Positions 23,849 through 33,038 of a DNA stretch of 64,000 nucleotides are shown here, piece by piece; position 1 is the stretch's first letter; every line of letters begins with the position of its first letter. The notes beneath the pieces were generated by a model that saw only the letters and a list, made by a program, of their open reading frames with translations, was not told the DNA's origin and made no database searches. The stretch comes from Nocardioides caldifontis (GTDB lineage Bacteria > Actinomycetota > Actinomycetes > Propionibacteriales > Nocardioidaceae): the NCBI RefSeq assembly GCF_008087345.1, contig NZ_ML701735.1, positions 557,010 through 621,009 of the forward strand, read 5' to 3'. The position numbers and the translations under genes were made by a program.

Positions 23849-24457
23849 TCAGCGTCCGACGAGCCGGCGGAGCAACCCGCCGGGCACCTCCTCGACGGTG
23901 ACCGCGAAGAGCCGGTGGTCGCGCCACGCGCCGTCGATGTGCAGGTAGCGCGGGGCGTACCCGATCTCCTGCAGCCCGAGCTTCTCCACGACCCGCAACG
24001 ACGCGGCGTTCTCCGGACGGATCGCGATCTCCACGCGGTGCAGCCCCATCCCGCGGAAGCAGTGGTCGATCGTCAGCGCGACCGCGACCGGCATGTGCCC
24101 CTGCCCGGCGTGCTTCCGGTCGATCCAGTAGCCGACGCTGGCGAACCGTGCCGACCCGCCGACGACGTTGCTGACCGTGACCTGCCCGGCGAACTCGCCG
24201 TCGACGGTCAGCGCCAACGGCAACGCCCTGCCCTGCCTGGCCTGGCGCCGCAGGTCGCGCACCATCCCGCCGAACGACAGCGGCGCCAGCGGGTCACCGG
24301 GCGGCCGCGTCGCCTCCCAGGGAGCGAGCCACGCGGCGTTGCGACGCCGGGTCTCCTGCCACGCACGGCGGTCGCGGCGGACCAGGGGGCGCAGCACCAC
24401 CGCGCCGTGGCGCAGCCGCAGGTCCTGCCACCGCACCGCCCCCGTGGTCAGGCTCAA
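23849..24457 (-). CDS. GNAT acetyltransferase, RimJ-like
   Basis: A 202-residue GNAT enzyme. The acetyl-CoA loop is DRKHAGQGHMPVAVALTIDHCF, the Q/R-x-x-G-x-G/A motif in a relaxed form. It is followed by VEIAIRPENAASLRVVEKLGLQEIG, the strongly conserved helix and N-x-x-S segment of RimJ/RimL-type protein N-acetyltransferases. Its place between mog and sepX matches the rimJ position in mycobacteria. I chose the TTG start at 24457 because it overlaps the stop of the mog-type gene (TTGA) and has GGGGAG 6 nt upstream. Upstream codons are Arg-rich read-through. The acceptor protein is not known. Confidence 0.85.
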   Translation of the reverse strand: MSLTTGAVRWQDLRLRHGAVVLRPLVRRDRRAWQETRRRNAAWLAPWEATRPPGDPLAPLSFGGMVRDLRRQARQGRALPLALTVDGEFAGQVTVSNVVGGSARFASVGYWIDRKHAGQGHMPVAVALTIDHCFRGMGLHRVEIAIRPENAASLRVVEKLGLQEIGYAPRYLHIDGAWRDHRLFAVTVEEVPGGLLRRLVGR

Positions 24458-24929
24458 TGGTCGCTCCCCACGATCTGCTCGACCGCGTGCCGCAGCAGGG
24501 GTACGACGACCTCGAGCCCGTCCTTCACGCCGCCCCGCGACCCCGGCAGGTTGACCACGAACGCCGTGTCGCACACGCCGGCGACCCCGCGGGACAGCGC
24601 GGCGGTCGGCACCCCCTTGGCGACGCCGTGGGCACGGATCGCCTCCGCGACGCCCGGGACCTCCCGGTCGAGCAACGCCTTGGTGACCTCCGGCGTCCGG
24701 TCGGTCGGGGTGAGCCCCGTGCCACCGGTGGTGAGCACGGCGCGGGCACCCGCGAGCACGGCTGCCCGGATCGCCTCCCCCACCGGCTCGCCGTCCGGGA
24801 CCACGACGGGGTCGTCGACCGCGAACCCGGCCTCGCGCAGCGCGGCGACGATCACCGGGCCGGTGGTGTCCTCGTAGACACCGGCGGCGGCGCGGTTCGA
24901 CGCCACCACGACGGCGGCCGGGTAGTCGC

Positions 24930-24933
<4 letters not shown>
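24454..24933 (-). CDS. MogA/MoaB family molybdenum cofactor biosynthesis protein
   Basis: A 159-residue single-domain protein with the MPT-binding motif [17 protein letters not shown] (molybdopterin adenylyltransferase signature) and [23 protein letters not shown] near the end. The domain adenylates molybdopterin so that a MoeA partner can insert molybdate. Its length is normal. GTG 24933 overlaps the moaC stop (GTGA), and the stop overlaps the GNAT TTG. With MoaC and MoeA next to it the run encodes both early and late Moco steps, but not MoaA, MoaD or MoaE. Confidence 0.92.
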
Positions 24934-25417
<484 letters not shown>

Positions 25418-25418
<1 letters not shown>

Positions 25419-26668
25419 CAGAACTCCTGGTCCAGCAGCAGCACGTCGACCTGCTGGCCGTCGCGCACGAGGTCGACGTCAGGCGGCACCACGACGAGGG
25501 CGTTGGCCTCGGCCAGGTCGCCGAGGAGGTGTGAGCCGTGGCCGCCGACCGGCGTGACCGTGGGGCCGGCCGCCGAGGGCGCCCACCGCGCGCGCACGTA
25601 CTGCTGCTTGCCGTAGGCGGAGCGGAAGGTCGCCGCCGACCGGGCCAGCGACACCGGTCGCTGGTACGGCGTGCGGCCCATCAGCCTGCGGAGCGCGGGG
25701 AGCACGAACAGCTCGAAGGAGACGTACGACGACACCGGGTTGCCGGGCAGCGCGAACATCGGCGTCCGGTCCTCCCCCACGTGGCCGAACCCCTGCGGCT
25801 TGCCCGGCTGCATCCGGACCTCCCCGAACCACATGCTGCCGAGCGAGCCGAGGACCTCCTTGACCACGTCGTGCTCGCCCTTGCTGACGCCGCCGCTGGT
25901 GATGACGAGGTCGGCCCGCACCAGCTGGTCGGAGAGCGCGTCGGAGAACTCGGCGGGGTCGTCGGAGACGATCCCGACCCGGTAGGCGAGCGCGCCGGCG
26001 CGCCGGACCGCGGAGGCCAGCATGAACGAGTTCGCGTCGTAGATCGCGTCGCTCGCGAGCTTCGCCCCGGGCTCGCGGAGCTCCGCGCCCGTCGACATGA
26101 TCACCACCCGCGGCCGGGGGCGGGAGCGCACCTGCGCGCGGCCGACGCTGGCGAGCAGCCCGACGTGGCGGGAGCCGAGGACGGTCCCCTCCTCGACGAG
26201 CAGGTCGCCGGTGACGACGTCCTCGCCCTTGCGGCGCACGTGCTGCCCGGGCCGCGGCGGCTGCATGACGCGCACCGAGGCAGCGCCCCCGTCGGTCCAC
26301 TCGACCGGCACGACCGCGTCGGCACCAGCCGGGACGGGCGCGCCGGTCATGATCTTCACCGCGGTGCCCGGCGACATCGCGAAGAGCTTGGTCTGCCCGG
26401 CCGCCACCTCGCCCACGACCGGGAGCTGCACCGGGTGCTGTTCGGAGGCACCGGCGACGTCGGCGGTCACGACGGCGTAGCCGTCCATCGCGGAGTTGTC
26501 GAAGGCCGGCAGGTCCATCGGCGCGGTCACCTGCTCGGTGATCGGCAGCCCCACCGCCTCGAGCAGCGGCTGCTCGAACGGCGGCAGCGGCTCCACCGCC
26601 TCCAGGACGCGCGCCACGTGCTGCTCGACGGTGACGGACTCCTCGCCGGAGACGGGGGTGAAAGCCAT
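25418..26668 (-). CDS. moeA: Molybdopterin molybdenumtransferase MoeA / gephyrin-like Glp
   Basis: A 416-residue MoeA. Domain order is as in gephyrin E: opening [17 protein letters not shown], the [13 protein letters not shown] motif (about 54-66), [19 protein letters not shown], the MPT-binding domain with [14 protein letters not shown] and [31 protein letters not shown], and a C-terminal beta domain. All motifs expected for Mo insertion are intact. In Corynebacterium a MoeA homologue (Glp) instead serves as an FtsZ-binding division protein with receptor GlpR. A GlpR/SepX homologue is encoded four genes downstream, so this copy may have either role or both. ATG 26668; 32 bp after the uridylyltransferase gene. 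Confidence 0.9.
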
Positions 26669-26700
26669 GTCGGGACCCTAACGGCCGCCCGTCGGGGGCG

Positions 26701-28077
26701 TCAGGCGCCCAGGACGGTGCCGGGCTCGACCCGGCCGGACGAGCCTTCCTCGCCCACGACCGCCTCGCCGACGACGGTGACGTCGCCGCCGAAGGTCCAG
26801 TCGCCGTGCACGACCAGCGACCGCGCTCGCCGGAGGCTCGGGACGCCCTCGGGGAACCGCTCGTCGAAGCCGGCGACCAGCTTGTAGGGCTTGTCGAGGT
26901 CGACGAACGGCACCTCGTCGGGCTGCTGGTGGAGCACCGCGTCGTCGTCGAGCCGGTAGCAGTCGCTGCGCAGCACCAGGAGGTCGTTGGTGGTCTTCAC
27001 CGGCACGAACCGGTCGCGGCCGACCTCGATCGTCCTCGACCCCTCGAACACCTCGATCGCGGCACCCATCGCTGTCTCGATCTGGATCACCTCGGGCGAG
27101 GACGAGTCGGCCGGGTCGACGGTCTTGACGTTGCGGATCATCGGGAGGCCGAGGATCCCGTCGCGGCGGTCGAGCTCGTCCTTCATCGCGCGCAGGTCGA
27201 ACCAGAGGTTGTTGGTCGAGCAGTACTGGTGGCGGCTCAGGTCCCGCAGCGCCTCCTGGTCCTCGGGCAGCGTCTGCGCGGTCTCGCGGAGGACGATCCG
27301 CCCGTCGCTCTTGCGCCGCGCGAAGTGGCCGCCCTTGCGGTCGCTCGGCGTCCGGCGCACCGCCTCGATGGCGAACGGCGCCCCGCTGGAGGCGAACCAG
27401 CCGGCGACCCGCGGGTCGGGCACCGCGCCGAGGTTGTCGGAGTTGGAGACGAACACCTGGGTGAAGCCCGCGTCCAGCATCGCGTCGAGCAGCCCGGTGC
27501 CGCGCAGCGCCGTGTAGAGGTCGCCGTGGCCCGGCGGGCACCACTCGAGCGTCGGGTCCTTCTCCCAGGTGACCGGGGTGAGGTCGTCGCTGCGGAGCTT
27601 GGGCTCCTTGTTCTGCAAGAAGTCCAGCGGGAGGTCGGCGTCGGCGAGGTCGTCGTACGGCGCGAGCGCGGCGAGGGTGTCCTCGCGGGTCCGGAACGAG
27701 TCCATCAGCACCAGCGGCAGCCGGACGTCGTACTTCTTCCGGATCGCCAGCACCTGCCGCGCGATCACGTCGAGGAAGCTCAGCCCCTCGCGCGCCTCGA
27801 GCAGCGACTTCGCCCGGTCGAGCCCCATCGAGGTGCCGAGCCCGCCGTTGAGCTTGACCACCACGGTCCTGCCGATGGCGTCCGCCGCCACCTCGTCGGG
27901 CACGTCGGCGTCGGCGAGCGCGGGCATGTCCAACGGGTCGATCGTCGACTCGGGGACCATCCCGGTCTCGCCGCTCTCGACCAGGCGGTAGTAGTGGGTG
28001 AAGACCTCGATGGCCACCGGGTCCACACCCTCGGCGGCCATCTTGTCCCGTGCCTGCTGCAGCCCCGACTCGCTCAT
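26701..28077 (-). CDS. UTP-glucose-1-phosphate uridylyltransferase, UGP (eukaryote-like) type
   Basis: A 458-residue enzyme of the UDPGP family, not the short bacterial GalU family. It has the N-terminal nucleotide loop VVVKLNGGLGTSMG (about 72-85), the LPLVLMDSFRTREDT segment, WCPPGHGDLYTAL, VFVSNSDNLGAVPD (UTP/metal site), KNKEPK-like QNKEPKLR, and a beta-helical end (VVHGDWTFGGDVTVVGEAVV). It makes UDP-glucose for cell-envelope glycans and, together with glgA/glgC elsewhere in the window, storage sugar metabolism. It heads the minus-strand run leading into moeA. ATG 28077. It is divergent from the 5-formyl-THF cyclo-ligase gene over 72 bp. Confidence 0.9.
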   Translation of the reverse strand: MSESGLQQARDKMAAEGVDPVAIEVFTHYYRLVESGETGMVPESTIDPLDMPALADADVPDEVAADAIGRTVVVKLNGGLGTSMGLDRAKSLLEAREGLSFLDVIARQVLAIRKKYDVRLPLVLMDSFRTREDTLAALAPYDDLADADLPLDFLQNKEPKLRSDDLTPVTWEKDPTLEWCPPGHGDLYTALRGTGLLDAMLDAGFTQVFVSNSDNLGAVPDPRVAGWFASSGAPFAIEAVRRTPSDRKGGHFARRKSDGRIVLRETAQTLPEDQEALRDLSRHQYCSTNNLWFDLRAMKDELDRRDGILGLPMIRNVKTVDPADSSSPEVIQIETAMGAAIEVFEGSRTIEVGRDRFVPVKTTNDLLVLRSDCYRLDDDAVLHQQPDEVPFVDLDKPYKLVAGFDERFPEGVPSLRRARSLVVHGDWTFGGDVTVVGEAVVGEEGSSGRVEPGTVLGA

Positions 28078-28137
28078 GGGGCGATCGTATTGACCGGTGG
28101 TGCACGGCGACGCGGCTCCCCTCACCGGGTGACTCAG

Positions 28138-28143
28138 TAGCGT
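28138..28143 (+). promoter_or_regulatory. Probable leaderless -10 (TAGCGT) of the 5-formyl-THF cyclo-ligase gene
   Basis: TAGCGT fits TANNNT and ends 6 nt before GTG 28150. No Shine-Dalgarno precedes the start. Confidence 0.5.
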
Positions 28144-28149
28144 GACCGG

Positions 28150-28746
28150 GTGGACGAGCTCACGCCGGCGCTGGCACAGAAGATCGCGATGCGGGACCGG
28201 CTGCTGACCGCCCGCCGACGGCTCTCGCTCCTCGACCTCCAGGAGGCGGCGCAGGCGATCGCCGGCCACCTCCTCGCCACCCCGGAGGTACGCCGGGCCG
28301 CCACCGTCGCGGCGTACGTCTCGGTCGGCACCGAACCCGGGACGGGGCCGCTCCTCGAGGCGCTCCTCGACGCGGGCCGCCGGGTGCTCCTCCCGGTCGT
28401 GCTGCCCGACCTCGACCTCGACTGGGCCGTGCACACCGGGACGCTCCGGTCCGCCGGGCGTGGCCTGCTCGAGCCCGTCGGACCGACCCTCGGGCCGGAG
28501 GCGGTGGCGACCGCCGACGTCGTGCTCACTCCCGGGCTGGCCGTCGACCGCTCCGGGATGCGGCTGGGACGGGGCGGCGGCTCCTACGACCGGGCGCTGG
28601 GTCGGGTGCCGGTCGGCACCTTCACCTGCACCCTGCTGCACGAGGGCGAGCTGGTCGACTTCGTGCCGGCCGAGCCGCACGACCGGCCGGTGGCCGCCGC
28701 GGTCACCCCGTCGGGGGTCACTCCCTTCGCGTCGTCGCCAGGGTGA
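28150..28746 (+). CDS. 5-formyltetrahydrofolate cyclo-ligase
   Basis: A 198-residue enzyme that converts 5-formyl-THF to 5,10-methenyl-THF with ATP. It has the typical opening KIAMRDRLLTARRRLS (the basic helix usually R-x-x-x-R-x-x-L), AAYVSVGTEPGTGPLLEALL, and the diagnostic GMRLGRGGGSYDRAL (ATP/folate loop), ending with VPAEPHDRPVAAAVTPSG. Length is normal. GTG 28150 follows a leaderless -10. Its last 29 bp overlap the end of the penicillin-acylase gene on the other strand. The gene order around it (uridylyltransferase, cyclo-ligase, FmdB zinc ribbon) matches mycobacterial Rv0991c-Rv0993. Confidence 0.93.
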   Translation: MDELTPALAQKIAMRDRLLTARRRLSLLDLQEAAQAIAGHLLATPEVRRAATVAAYVSVGTEPGTGPLLEALLDAGRRVLLPVVLPDLDLDWAVHTGTLRSAGRGLLEPVGPTLGPEAVATADVVLTPGLAVDRSGMRLGRGGGSYDRALGRVPVGTFTCTLLHEGELVDFVPAEPHDRPVAAAVTPSGVTPFASSPG

Positions 28747-31360
28747 GGACGTCCTCGCCGGCCTCCTCGACCGCCTCGCGGCTGAACGGCCACGGCCGGG
28801 TCCGCCCCTCGGCCCAGAGGTCGGTCTGGTCGGTGTAGTGCGGGTGGAAGGCGTGGCCGCTCGCACCGGTCAGGTTGATCCACGTCGAGTCGTCGAGGTC
28901 GGCCATCGAGACCACCATCCGCATCGACGGGACCCAGGTGACCTCGTAGCCCTCCTCGGCGTTCCACCCCGTCGCGTCGACGATCGACGAGCCGCCGCCG
29001 AGCTCCCAGTCGCCACGGTTGACCAGCCGCGCGACCAGCCCGACGTCGGACTGCCCGACGGTCTGGTTCTCCAGGGTCAGCCTGTGCTGGTGGCCCCAGG
29101 TCCAGCGGTCGGCCCGGCGGGACTGGAGCCGCACCAGCTCGTCCCGCGCGGCGCGCACCGCCTCGACGAGGACGTCGTCGCGCCGCTCGACCACGTCGTC
29201 GGTGTCGACGTCGTCCCACCACGGGTCCGACGGCTCCTCGAGCAGCCCGCGGACCACCTCGAACCACCGCGAGTTGCCGTCGACCTCCACCGACGCCGGC
29301 AGCTCGTCGTCGAAGGTCAGCTCGAGGAGGTTGCGCCAGACCGCGTTGTAGTAGGCCGCGGCGGCCGAGTCCGGCGGCTGGGTGAAGTCCCAGCGCCGCA
29401 GCAGCCGCTGCCCCGCGCGGTAGTAGTGGCTGCCGGGGTCGACGTCGAGGAGGTAGGGCACCAGCGTCGGCGCGAGCCCGTTGCGGGTGTCGAGCTGGAG
29501 CCGGGCCATGTCGTCCGGTGAGAACTTCTCCTGCGACTCGATCAGCTCGAAGAGCCGCTGGCTCCGGTAGCCGAGGTCCCACGCCTCGCCGAGCCGGTGC
29601 GGGTAGTCGGGGCCGACCGGCGCCTGGTTGGCCGTCACGACGTAGCCCTCGGGCGGGTTGAGCACCGACGGCAGCGCGTCGAAGGGGACGTGGTCGCCGG
29701 TCCAGTCGTAGGCCGGGTCCCACCCGGGCGCCGGCCAGTTGCCGTCGTGGGCGCGCCCGCGGACCGGGATCAGCCCGGGCGCCTGGTAACCGATGTTGCC
29801 TTCGCGGTCGGCGTAGACCATGTTCTGGCTCGGCGCCGCGAACTTCGCCGCCGCGGCGCGGAACTCGTCCCACCCCGACGCTCGGGCCATGTCGAAGATC
29901 GCCTCGGCGGTGCGGGTCGTGGACAGCGCCGTCCAGGAGAGCGCCACGGCGTAGCCCTCCCCGCGCTCCGGGCTGCCTTCGGGCGCCGGCGCGTTGGCGC
30001 CGACCGAGGCGAAGTCGGGTGCGACGTCGGAGATCAGCGGGCCGTGCACCGACGTGCGGACGGTGAAGGTGAACGGCTCCTCCCCCGCGATCTCGATCGT
30101 CTCGGTGCGCCGGCGGAACGGCCGCCACTCCTTGCCGCGCAGGTAGCGCTCGCCGTCGACGGCCTCGAGGTAGAGGTCGGTGACGTCCGGCCCGAGGTTG
30201 GTGAACCCCCAGGCGATGTCGCGGTTGTGGCCGATGACCACCCCCGGCAGCCCCGCGAAGGTGAACCCGGCGACGTCGAACGGGCACTCGTCGTCGACCA
30301 CGTTGCAGTGCAGCCCCATCTGGTACCAGACCCCGGGCAGGGTCGGCGCGAGGTGCGGGTCGTTGGCGAGGATCGGCATCCCGGTCGTCGAGTGGTCGCC
30401 GTCGACGACCCAGGCGTTGCTGCCGACGCCCTCGCCGGTGCCCACCATCGTCGGCACCGCGTCGAGGGCCCGGTCGGTGGCCTCGAGCGCGCGCACCGCC
30501 GCCTTCTCGGGGTGCCTGCCGTACGACGGGACGGTGCCGGTCCGGGCAGCGGACCGGCTGCCGGTCACGATCGGCCGGTGCCGGGCGTAGGGGTACGCCG
30601 GGTAGAGCTCCTCCACCCGCTCGGGATCGACCCGGCTCGAGGCCATCGCCCGGTCGACCTCGTCCTGCATGTTGCCGCGCAGGTCCCAGGCGATCGCCTT
30701 GAGCCAGGCCACGGAGTCCGCCGGCGTCCACGCCTCCACGGCGTAGTCGTCGAGCCCGCCGAGGGAGAGCAGGGTGTACTCCAGCGACAGCTCGCCGGGC
30801 GACCGGTCGGCGACGTAGGCGTTGACCCCGGCGCTGAACGCCTCGAGGTAGTTCACGGTCGTCGGGTCGAGCCGGGCGACCTCCTCCTCGGCGACGCGGC
30901 GCCACCCCATCGCCCGCACGACCTTGTCGGTCTCGAGGGTCTCCTCGCCGAAGAGCTCCGAGAGCCGGCCGGCGGTGATGTGCCGGCGCACGTCCATCTC
31001 GAAGAACCGGTCCTGCGCCTGGACGAACCCCTGGGCGAAGAACAGGTCCTCGGGGGTGTCCGCCCAGATCTGCGGCACCCCGGCGTCGTCCCGGACGACC
31101 CGCACGTCGGCGGAGAGGCCAGGGACGTCGATCGTGCCCTCGGTCTGCGGGAACGAGCTCCGGACGGTCGTGACCGCCAGCACGCTCGTCGCCACCAGGG
31201 CGAGGACGAGCCCCACTGCGGCGTACACCGTCCCGCGCAGCCACGGGCTGCGCTCCCGCCACCGGGTGCGGGGCTCGACCCCCTCAGCGCCGGGGACTGC
31301 GCCGGGCGTCGCGCCGTCGTCGGTCGGTGGAGGCGTGACGGGTGCGGGCACGCGCGTCAT
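28718..31360 (-). CDS. Penicillin acylase family N-terminal-nucleophile amidohydrolase
   Basis: An 880-residue membrane-anchored enzyme. It has a Pro-rich cytoplasmic start, one membrane helix at about 45-65 (YAAVGLVLALVATSVLAV), then the alpha chain (75-313) and the beta chain starting at S314 in GVGSNAWVVDG. That Ser becomes the N-terminal nucleophile after autocleavage in this Ntn family. ILANDPHLAPTLPGVWYQM and the later VVTANQAP (catalytic Asn region) are conserved beta-chain elements. Family members cleave penicillins, acyl-homoserine lactones or other amides, and the substrate here is open. ATG 31360 is preferred over upstream GTG/ATG-like codons because it begins just before the Pro-rich stretch. 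The 3' end overlaps the cyclo-ligase gene by 29 bp. Confidence 0.9.
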   Translation of the reverse strand: MTRVPAPVTPPPTDDGATPGAVPGAEGVEPRTRWRERSPWLRGTVYAAVGLVLALVATSVLAVTTVRSSFPQTEGTIDVPGLSADVRVVRDDAGVPQIWADTPEDLFFAQGFVQAQDRFFEMDVRRHITAGRLSELFGEETLETDKVVRAMGWRRVAEEEVARLDPTTVNYLEAFSAGVNAYVADRSPGELSLEYTLLSLGGLDDYAVEAWTPADSVAWLKAIAWDLRGNMQDEVDRAMASSRVDPERVEELYPAYPYARHRPIVTGSRSAARTGTVPSYGRHPEKAAVRALEATDRALDAVPTMVGTGEGVGSNAWVVDGDHSTTGMPILANDPHLAPTLPGVWYQMGLHCNVVDDECPFDVAGFTFAGLPGVVIGHNRDIAWGFTNLGPDVTDLYLEAVDGERYLRGKEWRPFRRRTETIEIAGEEPFTFTVRTSVHGPLISDVAPDFASVGANAPAPEGSPERGEGYAVALSWTALSTTRTAEAIFDMARASGWDEFRAAAAKFAAPSQNMVYADREGNIGYQAPGLIPVRGRAHDGNWPAPGWDPAYDWTGDHVPFDALPSVLNPPEGYVVTANQAPVGPDYPHRLGEAWDLGYRSQRLFELIESQEKFSPDDMARLQLDTRNGLAPTLVPYLLDVDPGSHYYRAGQRLLRRWDFTQPPDSAAAAYYNAVWRNLLELTFDDELPASVEVDGNSRWFEVVRGLLEEPSDPWWDDVDTDDVVERRDDVLVEAVRAARDELVRLQSRRADRWTWGHQHRLTLENQTVGQSDVGLVARLVNRGDWELGGGSSIVDATGWNAEEGYEVTWVPSMRMVVSMADLDDSTWINLTGASGHAFHPHYTDQTDLWAEGRTRPWPFSREAVEEAGEDVLTLATTRRE

Positions 31361-31429
31361 TGTGCCGGGTCGCCCCGACACGGCGGCCCACACCCGGCGG
31401 GTCCCCGGGGAGCCGCGACGGCGGGACCG

Positions 31430-31741
31430 TCAGGCGGCGCTGCCGCTCGTCGCGGTCGAGCTCGAGGAGGACGACGGGGTGGAGGAGGAGCTGTCGCTCG
31501 ACGGCGTGGAGGACGCCGCCGGCTTCGAGCTGCTGCCGTTGCTGGTGTTGGTGCTCCCGCTGTCGCTGCGGCTGTCCGTGCGGTAGAAGCCGGACCCCTT
31601 GAAGACGACCCCCACGGCGTTGAACACCTTGCGCAGCCGGCCCTGGCACTCCGGGCAGACCGTGAGCGACTCCTCGGAGAAGCTCTGGAACTGCTCGAAG
31701 AAGTGTCCGCACTCGGTGCACGAGTACTGGTAGGTCGGCAA
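31430..31741 (-). CDS. FmdB family zinc-ribbon protein (Ruc/Rv0991c-like)
   Basis: A 103-residue protein. Residues 1-45 are the FmdB zinc ribbon, MPTYQYSCTECGHFF...CPECQGRLRKVF, with two CxxC knuckles. Residues 50-103 are Ser/Thr/Gly-rich and surely disordered. This is the architecture of mycobacterial Ruc (Rv0991c), a redox-regulated chaperone under HrcA control. Here too a CIRCE-like element lies about 50 bp upstream, and neighbours match (cyclo-ligase, uridylyltransferase, mscL). The start is TTG 31741 with GGAGGAGG upstream. Function as a stress chaperone is by homology and context. Confidence 0.85.
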   Translation of the reverse strand: MPTYQYSCTECGHFFEQFQSFSEESLTVCPECQGRLRKVFNAVGVVFKGSGFYRTDSRSDSGSTNTSNGSSSKPAASSTPSSDSSSSTPSSSSSSTATSGSAA

Positions 31742-31792
31742 GGCGGCCTCCTCCTGGTCCTGGTCCCCGGCTCCGCTGGTCGGCGCCGCCGG

Positions 31793-31819
31793 TTGGCACT
31801 CTCGACTCTCGACTGCTAA
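31793..31819. promoter_or_regulatory. CIRCE-like HrcA operator
   Basis: TTGGCACTC (31793-31801), nine bases, then GACTGCTAA (31811-31819). Each half differs by one base from the CIRCE consensus TTAGCACTC-N9-GAGTGCTAA, and the 9-bp spacer is exact. It lies 52 bp upstream of the FmdB-type gene (minus strand) and 106 bp upstream of the CpaB-like gene on the plus strand. HrcA is the known CIRCE repressor; hrcA is not in this window. Confidence 0.75.
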
Positions 31820-31939
31820 TCATCGCAAACAACCGGCCGTCGCGTAAACATTCCGTCGGTCACGTCGCGTCCGGGACCGCCCGACGAGGCTGTGGAGAGC
31901 GCGAGCACGGGGGCCGAACTCTCCCTACGCTGCGTCGGC

Positions 31940-32596
31940 ATGCCGCCCCTCCCGCTCCCGCCCGGCCTGCGCCGCCTCCGCCGCCGGGTCCTGCTCCACC
32001 GGCGGGGACTGGCCGCGCTCCTCGCCGCGCTCGCGGTGCTGCTGGCCGTACGTGCGGCCTCCGCGCCGCCCCCGGCGACCGAGCCGCTCCTGGTGGCCGC
32101 CGCCGATCTCCCCGGCGGGAGCGTGCTCACCGAGCAGGACGTCCGCGTCACCAGGGCGGCCGCTGCCTCGGTGCCGGAGGGCGCGGCGAGGGAACCCCAC
32201 GACGCGGTGGGCCGGGTGCTGGCCGCCCCGCTGCGCGCCGGAGAGCCGGTGACCGACGTTCGCGTCGTCGGCCCGGGGCTGCTCGACGGCTACCCGGGGG
32301 CGGTGCTCGCGCCGGTGCGGGTCGCGGATGCCGGCGCGGTCGGGCTGCTCGAGGTCGGCGACGTGGTCGACGTCGTCGCGACCTCACCGGAGAGTGGCGA
32401 GGCGGAGGTGGTCGCCCGGCGGGCGCCGGTCGCCGCGCTACCCCAGGCGGCGAGCGGTCCGGCTGGCCCCGAGCTCCAGGGCGGCCGGCTCGTGGTGCTC
32501 GCCGTCGACGAGCACACCGCACTGGCGCTCGCGGCGGGTGCAGTTGCGTCCGTGCTCAGCGTGGTGCTGACTGGGCAGCACACACCCTCTCCCTGA
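31940..32596 (+). CDS. SAF-domain protein, CpaB/RcpC-like
   Basis: A 218-residue protein. The basic N-terminus is followed by one membrane helix (about 22-42: GLAALLAALAVLLAVRAA), then a SAF domain (LVAAADLPGGSVLTEQDVRVTRAA, about 50-115) and a RcpC-like region (GLLEVGDVVDVVATSP, LVVLAVDEHTALALAA). CpaB proteins help assemble Flp/Tad pili in the outer envelope of diderms. In actinobacteria single genes of this type occur beside mscL without a pilus locus, as here. A TACGCT hexamer at 31926-31931 lies 8 nt before ATG 31940. The next gene (mscL) follows after 11 bp and is likely co-transcribed. Confidence 0.75.
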   Translation: MPPLPLPPGLRRLRRRVLLHRRGLAALLAALAVLLAVRAASAPPPATEPLLVAAADLPGGSVLTEQDVRVTRAAAASVPEGAAREPHDAVGRVLAAPLRAGEPVTDVRVVGPGLLDGYPGAVLAPVRVADAGAVGLLEVGDVVDVVATSPESGEAEVVARRAPVAALPQAASGPAGPELQGGRLVVLAVDEHTALALAAGAVASVLSVVLTGQHTPSP

Positions 32597-32607
32597 AAGG
32601 ACACACG

Positions 32608-33015
32608 ATGAGTGGCTTCAAGGCCTTCGTCCTCCGCGGCAACCTCGTGGAGCTGGCGGTCGCGTTCATCATGGGCGCGGCGTTCGCGACCGTGGTGACC
32701 ACCTTCACCGACGTGATCATGGGCTTCGTCTCGAAGGTCTTCGGCGGGAGCCCGAACTTCGACAACGTCGAGCTCTTCAAGGAGGACGGCGTCGCCGGGA
32801 CCGGCATCCCGATCGGCACCTTCCTGACCGCCCTCATCGCGTTCCTGATCCTCGCCGCCGTCCTCTACTTCTTCGTCGTGATGCCCTACACGAAGGCCAA
32901 GGAGCGGTTCTTCCCGAGCCCCGAGCCGGAGGGCACCCCGGAGGACATCGCCCTGCTCACCGAGATCCGCGACGCCCTGGTCGCCCGCGGCGGCAGCACC
33001 CCGCCCACCACCTGA
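32608..33015 (+). CDS. mscL: Large-conductance mechanosensitive channel MscL
   Basis: A 135-residue protein with the MscL hallmarks: N-terminal amphipathic helix MSGFKAFVLRGNLVELAVAFIMGAAF with the gate-lining Gly/Ala pattern, TM2 FLTALIAFLILAAVLYFFVVMPY, and a charged C-terminal helix (DIALLTEIRDALV). It forms the homopentameric emergency valve opened by membrane tension. ATG 32608 has GAAAGGA upstream, and the gene lies 11 bp after the SAF-domain gene. Confidence 0.96.
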   Translation: MSGFKAFVLRGNLVELAVAFIMGAAFATVVTTFTDVIMGFVSKVFGGSPNFDNVELFKEDGVAGTGIPIGTFLTALIAFLILAAVLYFFVVMPYTKAKERFFPSPEPEGTPEDIALLTEIRDALVARGGSTPPTT

Positions 33016-33038
33016 CCCGACGCGCGTCCCTCTCGCTC

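Noticed and set aside
29597-31819. 740-residue plus-strand open frame opposite the penicillin acylase and FmdB genes
   Set aside because: Composition is typical of antisense GC-rich shadow. The acylase frame has the Ntn motif and other family motifs.
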